From contig NC_089036.1 in assembly GCF_034140825.1 (NCBI RefSeq), positions 5,024,001 through 5,088,000 of the forward strand: a stretch of DNA of 64,000 nucleotides, in the 5' to 3' direction. Below, one piece after another: positions 1 to 13,492 of this stretch. Source of the DNA: Oryza sativa Japonica Group. Taxonomy: Eukaryota > Streptophyta > Magnoliopsida > Poales > Poaceae. The notes beneath the pieces are model-generated. The model was not told the origin of the DNA. It saw only the letters and a list, made by a program, of their open reading frames with translations, and ran no database searches. Made by a program: the position numbers and the translations under genes. The first letter of the stretch is position 1; each line of letters begins with the position of its first letter.

Positions 1-211
1 TGCATTTGCGTAGTTAATTAGTTTTGCATGAATATCTAAATATCATTTTTTCTTTCACTCCCCCGATCAGATTTTATTAAGATTAATTACGAGGGAGACG
101 TACTGTTGCATATTACTCCAACAAATATGGTTATTGTGATAACCCAATACTTACTTTTGCCGGCAAATTAAACGACTAACTACCCGGCACAATAACCAAA
201 GGTAATTGCTA

Positions 212-433
212 CCTCCATTTTTTTAATATATGACGTCATGGATTTTTTTAACAGACGTTTGATCATTCATCTTATTTAAAATTTTTATACAAATATAAAA
301 CGTTTTAAGTTATGTTTAAAGAACATTTGATGATAAATCAAGTCACAATAAAATAAATAATAATTATATAACTTTTTCAATAAAACAAATGTCCAATGTA
401 TTTAAAAAATCAACAATTTTAAAAAGGAGGGAG
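212..433. mobile_element. Stowaway-like MITE (degenerate)
   Basis: About 220 bp flanked by TA on both sides, with ends resembling the Stowaway CTCCCTCC/GGAGGGAG inverted repeat (the left end is worn). The interior carries a diverged form of the 'gtttgaccgttcgtcttatt' block also seen near 23.4 kb and 30.0 kb, so all three are probably one family. It is non-coding. Confidence 0.65.
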
Positions 434-450
434 TAATAACCTAGGTCCTA

Positions 451-593
451 CTCCCTCTATCCCAAAAAAATGAAACTAGTATTGGATGTAATATATTTTA
501 GGACAACAAATCTAGATAGATGTATATTTAGATTCATAGTATTAAGATATGTTACATCCAATACTAGATTGGTTTTATTATGTACGGAGATAG
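451..593. mobile_element. Stowaway-like MITE
   Basis: A 143-bp element bounded by TA dinucleotides. It starts CTCCCTCTATCCCA and ends in a worn complement (TACGGAGATAG). The arms pair over 'tagtattggatgtaa' and 'ttacatccaatacta', giving the long hairpin typical of the family. It lies only about 17 bp from the previous MITE. Confidence 0.75.
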
Positions 594-3500
594 TATATAT
601 ATCTTATATCGTGATGTCTCCAAGACCAGCGGCACATCATGAGCACTCTCATCTTTTTTTTTTTTTTTTGGAAACACACTAGAAGACGTCAATGGCAGTT
701 TTAGTGATACCCTTGACCTGGCATTTTTATCCTTACAAACCATCCAAGTAATCAAGATCACTCCTGCATCAAAAACTTTCCGGAAATATTTTCTTTTATG
801 GCAGCCCAAGAAAGTGCCACCAAACTTCCATATTAATTGGATCACTAAACGTCTACTGTGTACTCATATGATTATAAATTAAGCATCGTTAGGCTGCGTT
901 GGGCTGCAGCATAAAGAGAGAAAAAAAATTCCACATGTTCCACGCCACGCTTCTCAATTTGCTAAACGGTGTACTTTTTATAAAAATTTTATATACAAAA
1001 GTTACTTTAAAATTTCATATTAATCCATTTTTCAAATTTGAAATAATTAATATTTAATTAATCATACGCTAACGGCTTATCGCGTTTTACCTATCTTCTC
1101 AGCCTTCCATGCTCCGGATCCCTTCGGCCCTTCCTCCCAAGCATACCCTTAGGAAGGACATGCGCCCAAAGTGATGAAAAATGATTTCATGGTAAGACTT
1201 TCACATTTGTACTTTTAGTGGTATGAGAATACGATGGCAGCAACGAAGAAACCCCTCTAGATTAATTCTAAAAGTTCAAACTTCTCTGACTTTGTGGAAA
1301 ATCAGTTTGTATGAGTAAAGGGCATTCTTCAACAGAATTCTCCAAAAAAACTAAGAGTTTGTTAACTGGGGCGGCATGGGTCCAAGAACGATTTGTGATC
1401 AAAACAAAACCTTGGAGGACCCAATTCAAGCCCACTAATTTCTCCCCGTTTTTTCAAGGTTAAGCCAAGACAAGCAATCCATGACGGCCCATGAAATGGA
1501 AAGCTGGAAATTAATGGACAGATTCTTCTGCATATATGCAAATAAACTCCTTTCCTCTTCTCTCTTTAACTTATTTTAGGTTGTGCATTTCACATGCACT
1601 CATCACTTCAGCAGTAGTGGGGTATGCAAATGCAACACTGCTGCCACACTGCATTGTCCTTCTGTTATTACTTTGGTGTCCTTATGTTCTTATTACTTCA
1701 AAGAGAGAGCAGAATGTCGGTTGACATGTAACATGAGGCTTCTCTGATTAACAGTGTTGTTTATTACACAAGAGACAATCTTCTGCATGCCTGCATCACA
1801 AATTCACAATAATTTCAGAGGAAGTGGTATTATCCCTTTTCTGGATTAGTCTATTTTATACCCCCGAACTTTCCCCTAAGCCTAAATATGATCGCCCAAA
1901 CTTTAAAACCGGACATTCCTTCTCACAATGACGTTTGTTTCATTGAATCTGGTGTCTCGGATACTCTTGGGGAGATTGCCATCCATCCCTGTACAAATTG
2001 ACCAAATGGCAGGGCACTGAACAAGTGAACAGTGTGACAAACCAACAGTTGCACACACCATGTTCAGAGCAATCCACAATGTTACAAAAAACACCAAGGT
2101 GTCAGGGTGATCTGATCATTGCATCAGGTTTTACAAGAAGGGACCAGACCAGCATTTCGCAATTGAATCCCAGTTGCATGATGCATTTTGTCTGAGTGCC
2201 TGACTGGATCCACTCACCACAGTTAACCATCATTTTCTCTCATCATGGGAGATCCAGTTTTTTTTTAACTCACATCTGGACTGAACAGGGATTCAGAATA
2301 ATTACCTGAATGAACCTGCTGTTCCAACTATAGGTAGGTGAAGATGAGCAGATAGATGCATGAGCTGCTATTACATCATCATCCTCTATTTCCTTTTATT
2401 GGATCAAGACAGCCAATGATTTGGGGGTTAAGTAGTACTCCGTATTTTTTAGGTGAGCAAGCTAGATGTAACTGAAATGAAATCATTCATTCATCCATGC
2501 AGATGGCCAAACAAAGCAGAAAAATGTCAATCATGGAGGCTGCAACAGCTTGAAGAGTTGGACAGTCCAGTCTGGACTGGGCAGTGGACAAAGCAGAAGG
2601 TTTCAGGAGCTGAAGGACAAAATGCTGATAAATAATTTAGGCTGTAAATCTGCAGGATCTCACAGGCCATAGGGCCAACAAATCGGCTGCATTGTAACCT
2701 TGTCACATGCCATGCATGGTTTGGTTAATTGCTTCAGGATTCAGGTTTCAGATGTGAGTAGAATGGTTAGTTTTCTTGCAATTTCAGGTTCAGAAAATCG
2801 GCAGGAATTGGACTGCGGCTAAGGTTCCCCCTGTGGTGGTATTGGTTTTACTACCACCCAAGGTAAGCGGTAACTGTGCCGTTAACACAAAAAAAAAAAG
2901 GGCACAAAAATTCATCTTTAACTTTTTGAATACAAAATTTTCAAACTCCCTCAATCGGTCGCAGTAGCCGGTAACCGCAGGTAAGTGGTGGTAACCATGA
3001 TATATTATTCAGTGGACTGAAAAATGCAAAAAAAAAAGTAGGACAAATTCTGGAAAATTATAGGTATCTATAGAAAAATATAGGTAAAATTCAGAAAATG
3101 TAAAAGAATATAAGAATCATGTAGAGACCTGTGGTATATTATAGACATTTTTGAAACAAGGTAGGAACTGCACGTTTTCCCTCAAGTGGGCCTAAAGGGC
3201 TCCATGTATAGTGTTCACTGTGGACCTAGCCTATTTTTCCTATTTTAGTTTTAGTTTTGGTTTAGCGGCAAAATATGATGTTAACTTCGTTTTTTTCACA
3301 AATTCTTTTTCACCAAATAGCAAGAGAAATTAGATACTACTTATAGGATTTTTTTTATTTTTTTTCTAAATTTAAATTTGCCCAAATTTCATCAAACCCT
3401 ACTAGCATTATCATGTTCTCTTGTTCCATCTCTGTGATTTTAGATTGATTTCACATATTAATAACGGTCTTTGCAAGTCTCCCCTAACATTCTACACATA

Positions 3501-4503
3501 CCTAACAGCTGAACACAATCTTGTTTTTTTCAGCTTCTTTCTTGGAAAGAAGATGACAAGACACAACAAGACTACCAGGACCAAAAGCCACAATTTCAGA
3601 CACTGATCATCCTGCCACATCTTAAGTACAGTTAGATGAACACAGAACTGATGCCATCTAGAGCAATTATTTTTTTCAGCTCACCACATGCATGGGCAGA
3701 ATAGTAATATAGTACGTAACCATGTTCATAATTGCATAGTTAAGTACAATGCAACATTCATATGGATTGAAATAAATAAAATAAAATAACAAAGACTAAC
3801 CCTGTACTGGTTAGTTGCAAACGGGCGGCTCAATTAATCAAATGGTTGGTCAAAATAGTCAGAACCCAACTTGCAAGCAACCGGCATGATCTACCAAACA
3901 CATTTAGCAGGAGACAAATGTTTCAAGATGTACATCAATCTCAGCCGAAGACTAGCTAGGCTGATTTAGCATAGTACTGTACTGTAAGTGTTTGCCATGA
4001 CTCTAGCACATCCTAAGCTCATGTAATGTACCAAAATTTCTTAACATGCAAATCATAAACTTCTAGTCAAAATTTAACAAGCTTGGCATGATAGCATTCG
4101 TTTCTACTAGATATGAAGATGAAGTTAAGGAAAAAAATCAAAAAAAACTATTAGATAATAATGGAGTTTTAATTATTACAGACTTGAAATATCTCATATT
4201 CTAAAGTAAAATTTTAACGGGCTAACGAAAACTGAAGTAAAATATATATGTTAATCAGAAAATAACAGGCATAGTATCTGATGTGATGGAGCAGACAAAA
4301 ATAATAATGATAGAGCATGTGTTAAAGGAGAGAGTTCTATAACACCTGAAGTAAGTGTTAAGAAATGCACATGTTCTAAGTTGCTTTGACAAGTATGTTC
4401 TGAACTATATAATACTCATCATAATATTAGTTGCTCATATTGTGATAAAATTTACATTACGCTAAACTACTACATTTATACTATTTTGGTATAGTAGTCA
4501 CTA
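594..4503. other. Intergenic region, no gene recognised
   Basis: This is mostly AT-rich with only short, non-homologous reading frames. Around 897-1100 there is sequence resembling the edge of a worn grass DNA transposon ('ggctgcgttgggctgcag' followed by 'ctaaacggtgtac'). Around 2815-3010 there are repeated 'ggtaac/gtaagcggta' motifs that look like an old repeat remnant of unknown class. Neither could be bounded. Confidence 0.5.
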
Positions 4504-4633
4504 TTTCTTCCATCCCAAAATATAGCAACTTTTGCTTGGATGGATGGGATGTATCCTAATACTATGAATTTAAACAGAAGGACTAGATACGTCCCATCCA
4601 ACTAAAAATTACTATATTTTAAGACGAAGAGAG
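4504..4633. mobile_element. Stowaway-like MITE
   Basis: A 130-bp palindromic element with TA on both flanks. The left end TTTCTTCCATCCCAAAATATAG matches the inverted right end (ctatattttaagacgaagaga) with a few changes. The interior arms pair over 'ggatgggatgtatc' and 'gatacgtcccatcc'. Confidence 0.75.
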
Positions 4634-5339
4634 TACATAATATAACTTAAAACATTCAAAATCTTGATCACGGATCGATACATATACATAAAAAATATAT
4701 GCATGCCATGACAAAATCAATAATGACCCAAATTTTCATTGAGAATACTTTTACACCATGAATATATTGTTAATATCTTTTTTTTACATATGATTCAAGA
4801 TCTACTATTTTCTGGTAAAATGAGTGCATTGAAGACCATGCCAACATCTGCTGTAGTAGTACATGATTACATTTCTGTAAACACTTGCTGTGTGAAACTG
4901 TTGCAATACAGGTCACCAACTAACTGCATCCAACAACAAAAGTAAGTAGCATAGCTGGATTCAGAGAGAGTTGGAAACTGGCAAGAAAAAAGCAAGCTTT
5001 TTTTTGGCTGTGGGGAACATAGGAGGAAGGAGGAGGAACATGGTTCACAGTCCCAACAGATCAAAAACCACTCATGAGGAATGCCTTTGGGTTTTATTGA
5101 AACTATTTGTTAAACCGATAAATACCGATAAAATTTAAATAAATCTTATAAAAAATAAAACTCGATTTAATCATTTTAACTTTATCAAAACTAAATACTC
5201 TAGTTTATATTTTCGGCCCGGTTTGAAAAATCCAGAACGATTTTTATGGGTTCTATAAACCCTGAGGAGGAATCACTTGAGTGAAGAGCCACATTTTGAG
5301 TCAAACACAACACAAACACAAGAATCATTATACTACTAA

Positions 5340-5479
5340 GGCTGTGTTTAGATCCAAAGTTTGGATCTTTGGATCCGTCCTTTTCCATCACATCAACATG
5401 TTATACACACACAATTTTTCAGTCACATCATCTCTAATTTTAACCAAAATACAAACTTTGTGTTGAACTAAACACAGCC
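5340..5479. mobile_element. Tourist/Harbinger-type MITE
   Basis: A 140-bp element with terminal inverted repeats GGCTGTGTTTAGATCC and GAACTAAACACAGCC, flanked on both sides by the trinucleotide TAA (5337-5339 and 5480-5482). A 3-bp TAA/TTA target duplication is the hallmark of PIF/Harbinger (Tourist) elements. It lies about 500 bp upstream of the receptor-kinase start codon. Confidence 0.75.
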
Positions 5480-5482
5480 TAA

Positions 5483-5975
5483 TATACAACATTTTTTCCC
5501 ACTCCATTAGCAAAGCATAGGATCAGCTTTGCTTCCTTCCTTCCTTCCTCCTACCTCACCTTTCACCTGCTCCCCACATTTATTAATCGAATCAAAAAGC
5601 TCATCCCTTTCTTCCTCCCATTGATGAGAGGCAGAAGCCAAGAACAAACAGCACCCTAAAAAAGAAGCCTATCAAAGAATTTAAGGCCGCGGAGAAAGAT
5701 ATTGAATTCTTTACCCACACTCGCCGCATCCAAATCTCCTCCTGGAGGAAGCAATCCGGTGTTCTCTCCTTTTCCTCCTCTTTATCTTACTAGTAGTAGC
5801 TGTTTTGCTCCCTGCACATTAGCTGTCCATTGGCAGCGGCGGCGGCCATGGCGATCCGCGTGGCCGTTTCCTAGCCAAGAAGGCAAGAAGCAACCGAGAA
5901 AGGCCTACAAAGTTTGCGTTCTTGAGAGAAAGAGGGTGGAAGCTAGTAGGTGTTAGTGGGAGGGAGGGGCCAAGA
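5483..5975 (+). promoter_or_regulatory. Probable promoter/5' leader of the SRF receptor kinase
   Basis: The stretch between the Tourist element and the ATG at 5976 contains a pyrimidine-rich run (CTTCC repeats near 5530-5575) and a GC-rich leader typical of grass 5' UTRs. I could not pick a TATA box with confidence, and several upstream ATGs make the leader length uncertain. Confidence 0.4.
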
Positions 5976-8900
5976 ATGGCGGCGCTGGCCGCCGCATTGG
6001 TTGGGTTTCTTCTTGCTGTCTCGTCGGCGCCGGCGGGAGCCACCACCGACGCCTCCGACGGTGAGCTGCGGCCCACGATTCATGGGGTTCTTGGTTTTCT
6101 TGGAATGTTCAGGAAATCTTGTTTTCTTTTTCCTTTGATGGTTGGGGTGTTGTTGCAGCTGCGGCGCTTGGGAATCTGTATTCGTCGTGGAACAGCCCGT
6201 CGCAGCTGGCTGGGTGGTCGGCCGGCGGCGGCGGCGACCCTTGCGGCGCGGGGTGGCAGGGGATCTCCTGCTCCGGCGCTGGCGTCACCGAAATGTAAAG
6301 ATCCCGTGATGCGACAGCGAAGCTTTCATTGGCTTTTTTTTATTGGATTTGATGAGTTCTTTCATTGGCTGGTGTTTGATTCTTACTGCATTCTAAATTT
6401 CTGACTCTCTGCAAGCTGAATAAAAACAAATGTGCATTTGGGAATCGAATCACAATATCACATTGTGCACCATCTTCATTGATGGCAGATAGTTTAGGAT
6501 TGCCAAAATCTTCTAACAGGATTAATGAAAAGAGGGGAATTAAACTCCTTTTTTGGATCCATCTATGGAATGTGACTACATCGCACTAACCAACTTCACT
6601 ACATTCATGGCAGTTCTGTTTTCATTGGTGTCTCAACTCCTCTTACCAAGTTTGTTGGAAATTCAGTGGGAAAAAAACTTCATTTTGGAACATACATCAT
6701 CTTTTGTTTAGTTTTATTTACTTTTGTTACTATAAGAAGCTACTCAACACTGACTTGCTCTCGTATTCTTCTTCCATTGTATAGTAGGCTTGCTGGGGTA
6801 GGACTGGATGGCTCTCTGGGATATGAACTCTCCAGTCTATTCTCATTGAAGACATTGTGAGAGCTCAAAACTTGGTTATACTCTTCATTTTTTTTTATGC
6901 ATTGTTTTGATCTCCCGTTTCGTTACTTGCAGAGATTTGAGCAACAACAACTTGCATGGTTCAATTCCTTACCAGCTGCCACCGAATCTCACATATCTGT
7001 ATGTAATGTACCCCACCTATTATAATCTGTTACGCAGCAATAAGTATAGGGTGTTTTATTCTAAATGATGACACAGGAATCTGGCAACCAACAACTTATC
7101 TGGCAACCTTCCGTACTCTATATCCAACATGGTTTCATTAGAGTACCTGTAAGCTTCTGTCCATCACTACTTTGCTGTCTTTTGTATCAACAAGTATTAA
7201 TGTAACATCGTTAATGCAGCAATGTCAGCCACAACTCACTGTCTCAACAGATAGGTGATTTATTTGGAAGTCTCAATTCACTTTCAGAGCTGTAAGTCAT
7301 CTTATTTAGATTTTGTGTGATTACACAGTGTTTCTATTTACGGTCAAGAGACATTCTTCTGCAACATGGCATATATCTTTTGGCAACAATTCAATTCAAA
7401 TTTTATTCTTAAAATGGCCTCATATAAACTTCCATAAAATGCCTTTTTGCTTCATGGTCCATAGCAGAAGTTAGTCCTAAGAGGTAGAAATTCAGTAGCA
7501 GTTCTGTTTGTAGTGATTAAATCCAGGCATGCCATCTTCTTGTCCATTTTGGTTCTTGTCATTTTATTATTCCATAACATTGATGCCCATACAATAAATG
7601 CTTTGAGTATTTCCCTCCAATTCGTTAGTACTGTTACGTGACCTTTATTATTATTTTGAGACTTGATTCTTGGTAGTAGTACCAGGGGACACTATCAACC
7701 ACCTAGTGCAAAGCTAAGCAACCCTTCCAACAGTTGAGTATGAACTTAGAAATCTTCTATTATATACTAAAAGTCCATTAAACTTCCTATAAACGCTCTC
7801 AAGCCGCCACGTCGTCTCCTACAAACGCTCCTAAACCGCCATATGGCATTTTAATTTAATAAAAAAATCAAATAAATATCTAACCATTGATTTTCCTTTA
7901 AATCGGTGGACCCATTAATTTTAACCATTAGATCTACATCTAAAAGGAAAAAGGAAAAAAGTGGTATCCCCACCTCCATTGCGTACGTACGTGCTCCCTC
8001 CCACCCTCCTACTCTCCCCTTCTCTCCTATCTTTTAGCTAATTTATCCTATTTTCTAACTAACACTCCATATATTAAAAAATAATTTGGACATCTAAATG
8101 ATCATAACTCTCAAGTTACATATTTTTCTTTTTTCTTTTCAATTGTTGAGTTATTTATAATTAAATACATAATTCAAAATTCATATTGCTCATATTTTAT
8201 TATTTAAAATTTAGATCATGTGACCGTTCTAACTATGTGGTATGCCTATAAATGCTCTTAAGTCATTATAAGGAACTCTAATAAATTAAAAATTCAATAA
8301 ATATGTGCAATAAAACATCTAACTATCGATTTCCACTTAAATTGATGGACCCACTATCTTATATGGTTAGATCTATCTTTTAAAAAAATCGCAAACCAAC
8401 CTTCTTCCCTCACCCATCCTCCTATTTCTCTCTCCTTGCCATTCCTTCTTTGTTTTTTTCACTCCACGCAATGACTAAAATAAAAATTATCTTTACCCAA
8501 AAAAATCTCAAAAATGGACCTCTACCTAACACATGTAGCTGGCTCTCCCTCTATCACATGATTTTCTTCTCTTTCTCCTCTATCTAGCACTTATAGAAGC
8601 AGCATAAATTGGACTTTAAAATAATCATAATTTCTTAAATTATATATAATTTACAATATGTATAAACTACTGTAATTTTTAATTAAATCAATAATATAAT
8701 ATGCGTATTGACTTACCTTGTGGAACATATCCACCTTGAGGCCTCCACTAAATAAAATAAAATAAAAATTTCTCATTAGAAATTCAAATATCCCACCTTA
8801 TTTTTTTTAATAAACCAGTAAACCTATTATTTATTATACCCTGCTAGACATCTAATGTCTTTCTACCGACTACTTCCGTTTTGAATATATTATAAAAAAC

Positions 8901-11900
8901 AAATATATTATAAAAAACATATTCAATTTTAAATTTACTAAAAGTAATTTGGTGTTGTAATTATTGATATATTTTTCCAAAAAAGAGGAAGTAATTAATT
9001 TCTCTTAATAGGCAAATAGGGGCTATTTACTTGTACTTGATTTTAGATGCGCTTTTGTGAATAAATTATCTTATACGAGATAAATAAATGTTCCTAGGAT
9101 GATCATAGCATATAAATTATACATATGATATATGGTGTCACTAATAGATTAGAGAAAAAGCTTTTGATTATATCATTTTTTTAGTCGTAACGTGTACCCC
9201 GTGTAGGGTCTATTTGTCATATATAGATAACAGATTGAAAATAACCAACATGGTGCGTTGAGCATCATATAAGATCGTAGCAAGCACATGGTTTGTGCCA
9301 AGGAATTATAGCAGTGAAACAACCATATATATCAAATCAATTCTATATGGAAATTAAAGACCATGTATATTTATATATTTATTTATTTGGTAAATCCAGA
9401 AACACTCCAGTTTAGTGGTACCATTACTTAATTCTTAATTGGAGAGAGAAATTTAGAAAGGATGCCATTACCCCATGCCAAGTTGTACCACCTTAACCCA
9501 TTTATATTTTCATTCCAAATTGCAGAGATCAAAACATTTAAGAGATACTTGACGGAATGGAAATCTAGAAAAAAAAATTAAAATAACATGAAATAAAATT
9601 GAAAACTGAACATTTATTTTTTTCTAAATCTAACATTTTTTTCGAATTTGAAACCCATTCTAAATAGCAAAGTCATATATGTCATTTATGAATATTTTTT
9701 AAGGATATTAACATATATAGTATACAAGAAAAATGTTACTCTGCAAAAATAAAATATACTAAATATTAAAAAAGAAATGCATTGTGTACAAATGATATTA
9801 TAGTTTCATAGGAAACAATTTCACTGTGACACAATAGTTTCTTATAAATTTAAAACTACAATGGTTTTAAGTAATTTTAGTTTAGAATTCATATACTACA
9901 GTGGTAATTAGAAAAAGAAATACTAGCACTCAAAGAAACCCCAAGCAAATTATTCAAAAAACATGTTTATAATAGAGTAATCGTAAAAATTCGTAATAAA
10001 ATTTCAAACACATTAAATAAGATGCCCGCGCATGTGTGCGGGCTACCTTCCTAGTTACAATGAATGTTGTAAAACTTGCTGTTATGTTTTGACATGCAGT
10101 TATACCCTTTGCACGTTTATGGTAATAAGATTTACCTTCTACTCCCTCCGTTTCACAATGTAAGACTTTCTAGCATTGCCCACATTCATATAGAAGCTAA
10201 TGAATAATATCTAGATTCATTAGCATCTATATGAATGTGGGCAATGCTAGAAAGTCTTACATTGTGAAACGGAGGAAGTACTTTATACTAACACACATGC
10301 TCTTCCCTTGGTCTCATGAATTCATCTGATACTGTTTACATTCCTTGGCAGAGATGTATCTTTCAACAAATTGACAGGGGATCTTCCCAATTCTCTTGGC
10401 TCTCTTTCAAATCTTTCTAGTCTGTGAGTATCTTGTAATTTTCATGTAAACCCCAATTTAAACATTTTTTAAAAACTTTCTAATGCTTGATATAAAATTC
10501 TCCATTTTGCAGTTATATGCAAAACAATCAATTAACAGGTTCTGTCAATGTTCTCAGTGGTCTAAGCCTCACAACACTGTAAGCGAGTTTTTCAGACAAC
10601 AAATTGACTGCTATGCTGCTTGCTTAATAACTGAGATTTCCTTCTCTTCAAACAGAAATATTGCAAACAACAATTTCAATGGCTGGATACCACAAGAATT
10701 CAGTTCAATCCCAGATCTGACGTATGAGATACTTTTACTGCCCTTTCTCTTTGGAAATCATCTTTGACACACTCTAATGACCTGTTGCAATTACAACCAT
10801 AGACTTGGAGGAAACTCATTCACAAATGGACCTGCTCCACCACCACCACCTTTTATGCCACCACCCCCTAGAAGACCACGTAATCGGCCCAGCCATCCTC
10901 GGGGAAGTGGAGATGCTCCAGAAGGCTCAGTAAGCCCAGCTGGTCAAGGTGACAAGAAGCAAGGTCTTCAGACAGGCCCGCTTGTCGGGATAGTTGCTGG
11001 CTCAACAGTTGGTGCCTTATGTGCACTTCTTCTTTTGGTATTCTGCATTCGCAATGCTCAGAAAAGAAAGGATGATACCAGCAGCAATTCAAAAGATTTT
11101 GTAGGTCCACTATCAGTAAACATAGAGAGAGGTATTACACTTGTTCATATGCTGTCATGATTTCTTATTGCAATATTTTTCTTATCTTTAATAATATATA
11201 ATTTCAGTTAGCTGAGACAATCCTTAGTTGAAAGGATAACCATATGCTTTCCCTATAAAATAAGATATCCTTGAATTTTGGTTGATCTATAAAATGATAA
11301 ATCATGTATATTTGAGACCCCACTTTTAGTATATTTCAAGTCAGGCATTTGCATGAGACCAGCTTAGTTTGTCAATTTAGTTAGGGGCAGCTAAAACTCG
11401 AAGTCTTGGATCATATGTACTTGATAGATCTATATGGAATTCTGATGATTTTACCTTTGCTCTGAAAATACAATCAAAACTAAGAACTGTTTTACATCAT
11501 TAACTTACAGCGTGTAACGGAATGCACTTGTGTTGCTCATAATACATATTTCCACCCTTCTCTTCTGTAGCTTCTAACAGGGAAATCCCAGAGCAGAGTC
11601 CTGAGAATACTTCTGTAGCAACTATGAAGATCTCACCTGCTGAGAAAATGACTCCAGAGAGGATTTATGGTAAAACTGGTTCTATGAGAAAGACAAAGGT
11701 CCCAATCACTGCAACGCCTTATACTGTTGCTTCCCTCCAAGTTGCCACTAATAGCTTCTGTCAAGATTCCCTTCTAGGAGAGGGCTCACTTGGTCGTGTT
11801 TACAAGGCCGATTTCCCCAATGGAAAGGTAAAATATGCATCTTATATTAAATGAATGTTGCATGAAGTGGAATGTAAACCATAACCTTATAATTTAGTCA

Positions 11901-13492
11901 GTGGATGAATCAGCTGTGCAACACTGTTATACATACAGCCAAACCCCGATGGTTTTTAGCCTGTTTACTCCTATAGGCAGTAAAACTAAAAATATTTGAA
12001 ATTTTTTCACCCTCTTATTATTTTTGTGTCATGCTATGCACTGCGACTGAGTTGCGTGCTGTGATTGCAGGTTCTTGCAGTTAAGAAGATAGATAGTTCA
12101 GCCCTTTCCTTGCAGGAAGAAGACAATTTTCTTGAGGCTGTATCGAGCATGTCACGGCTAAGGCATCCAAACATTGTGCCACTTACAGGGTATTGTGTTG
12201 AGCATGGGCAAAGGCTTCTTGTTTATGAGTACATTGGAAATGGAACACTGCATGATGTGCTGCACTACTCTGATGAGTTGAGCAGGAAGCTTACATGGAA
12301 CATCCGTGTAAGGGTAGCCCTAGGGACTGCTCGGGCGCTAGAGTAAGTTTTATGAATCATACATCATTTTTTGTTCACCTTTTCTGATGTTTTACAGCAG
12401 CAGGGGCACTTCTAACGTCTTTCAAACCTTCTCCCAGGTACCTGCATGAGGTGTGCTTGCCATCTGTTGTGCATAGAAACTTTAAGTCCTCAAACATCCT
12501 ACTCGATGAAGAGCATAATCCACATTTATCTGACTGTGGGCTTGCCGCCTTGACACCCAACACGGAGAGACAGGTCAGTCATACCACCACATTTCTAAAC
12601 TTCTGGTTGCTAAAGTTCTCAGATGGCCTTGTTTGGCTCCTGTAGAAGTAGTTAATTAATGGACTGAATATGCTTGGTTTGCCATTCCAGGTTTCAACTG
12701 AGGTGTTTGGCTCATTTGGATACAGTGCCCCGGAGTTTGCCATGTCAGGAATTTATACCGTAAAGAGTGATGTGTACAGTTTTGGAGTTGTGATGTTAGA
12801 GCTATTGACAGGGCGGAAACCACTAGACAGGTATGCTTCTAGTTTATATTCAAATCCCGGTGCATTGCGTTTTATAAATTGAAAATGACCTTCTGATGGA
12901 TATTGCAGTTCTAGAGAGAGATCAGAACAATCTCTTGTTCGATGGGCTACTCCACAGCTTCATGATATCGATGCGCTTGCTAAGATGGTGGATCCAGCAT
13001 TAAATGGAATGTACCCTGCTAAATCGCTCTCCCGTTTTGCGGACATAATCGCGCTGTGTGTTCAGGTATGTTCATGCGTTTGCATTGTGATAGATCTTTA
13101 GACATTGATATAGGTACATAGTAATCAGTGAGCACACATGGAGACCTTCATGAAATCCAAAATGGAATGTAACATAAGCTTTCTTGCTGAGTTTGGTAGG
13201 ATTCTTGTAGTCTGACACCGACCACATTGTTAGTATCTGGATGTTGGGCATCTTAGTTTGATTTCTTGTAATATCCTCTGCCAGGAGCATATTCTAAGAA
13301 CATCTTTTGTGATTTTTTTTTTTTTTTGCGCAGCCTGAGCCCGAGTTTCGCCCTCCTATGTCTGAGGTAGTTCAGCAACTTGTTCGCCTGATGCAAAGGG
13401 CCAGCATAGTGAGGCGACAATCTGGAGAAGAATTGGGATATTCATACAGAGCCCCTGAACGCGAAGGCGACATGAGAGACCTTTCCTTCTGA
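5976..13492 (+). CDS. STRUBBELIG-receptor family LRR receptor-like kinase (16 exons)
   Basis: My model is join(5976..6060, 6159..6294, 6785..6856, 6933..6998, 7077..7148, 7220..7291, 10352..10423, 10513..10578, 10656..10721, 10803..11131, 11571..11827, 12071..12342, 12438..12573, 12691..12830, 12909..13065, 13334..13492), giving 718 residues in one unbroken frame. Residues 1-22 are a signal peptide. [13 protein letters not shown] cap is followed by LRRs encoded one per 66- or 72-nt exon. A Pro-rich stretch ([13 protein letters not shown], about 246-258) precedes a membrane helix at about 296-317. The kinase domain has the Gly loop GEGSLGRVY (415-423) and Lys436 in VLAVKK, but HRD is HRN (534-536) and DFG is DCG (554-556). 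This architecture is that of the STRUBBELIG/SRF family, plasma-membrane receptors for tissue morphogenesis and wall signalling, many of which act as atypical kinases. Which SRF number it is cannot be told from sequence alone. Intron 6 is swollen by transposons. Confidence 0.93.
7753..10054 (+). mobile_element. Non-autonomous Helitron in SRF intron 6
   Basis: The element starts with TC directly after an A (7752) and ends CTAG (10051-10054) directly before a T, the Helitron insertion signature. A terminal hairpin, GCCCGCGCA / TGTGCGGGC (10024-10042), sits about 10 bp before the CTAG end. The 5' end TCTTCTATTATATACTAAAAGTCC resembles the common rice Helitron start. The 2.3-kb interior is AT-rich with no Rep/helicase reading frame, so it must have been moved in trans. 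It makes up three quarters of the 3.06-kb intron 6. Confidence 0.85.
10142..10278. mobile_element. Stowaway MITE in SRF intron 6
   Basis: A 137-bp near-perfect palindrome flanked by TA. It starts CTCCCTCCGTTTCACAATG and ends in the complement CATTGTGAAACGGAGGAAG. The arms match over about 60 bp with few changes, suggesting a fairly recent insertion. It lies about 90 bp downstream of the Helitron, in the same intron. Confidence 0.9.

Noticed and set aside
5922-6404. A single 160-codon open frame at the start of the SRF gene
   Set aside because: It reads through exon 1, intron 1 and exon 2. The spliced model gives the expected signal peptide and DPCGAGW cap in frame.
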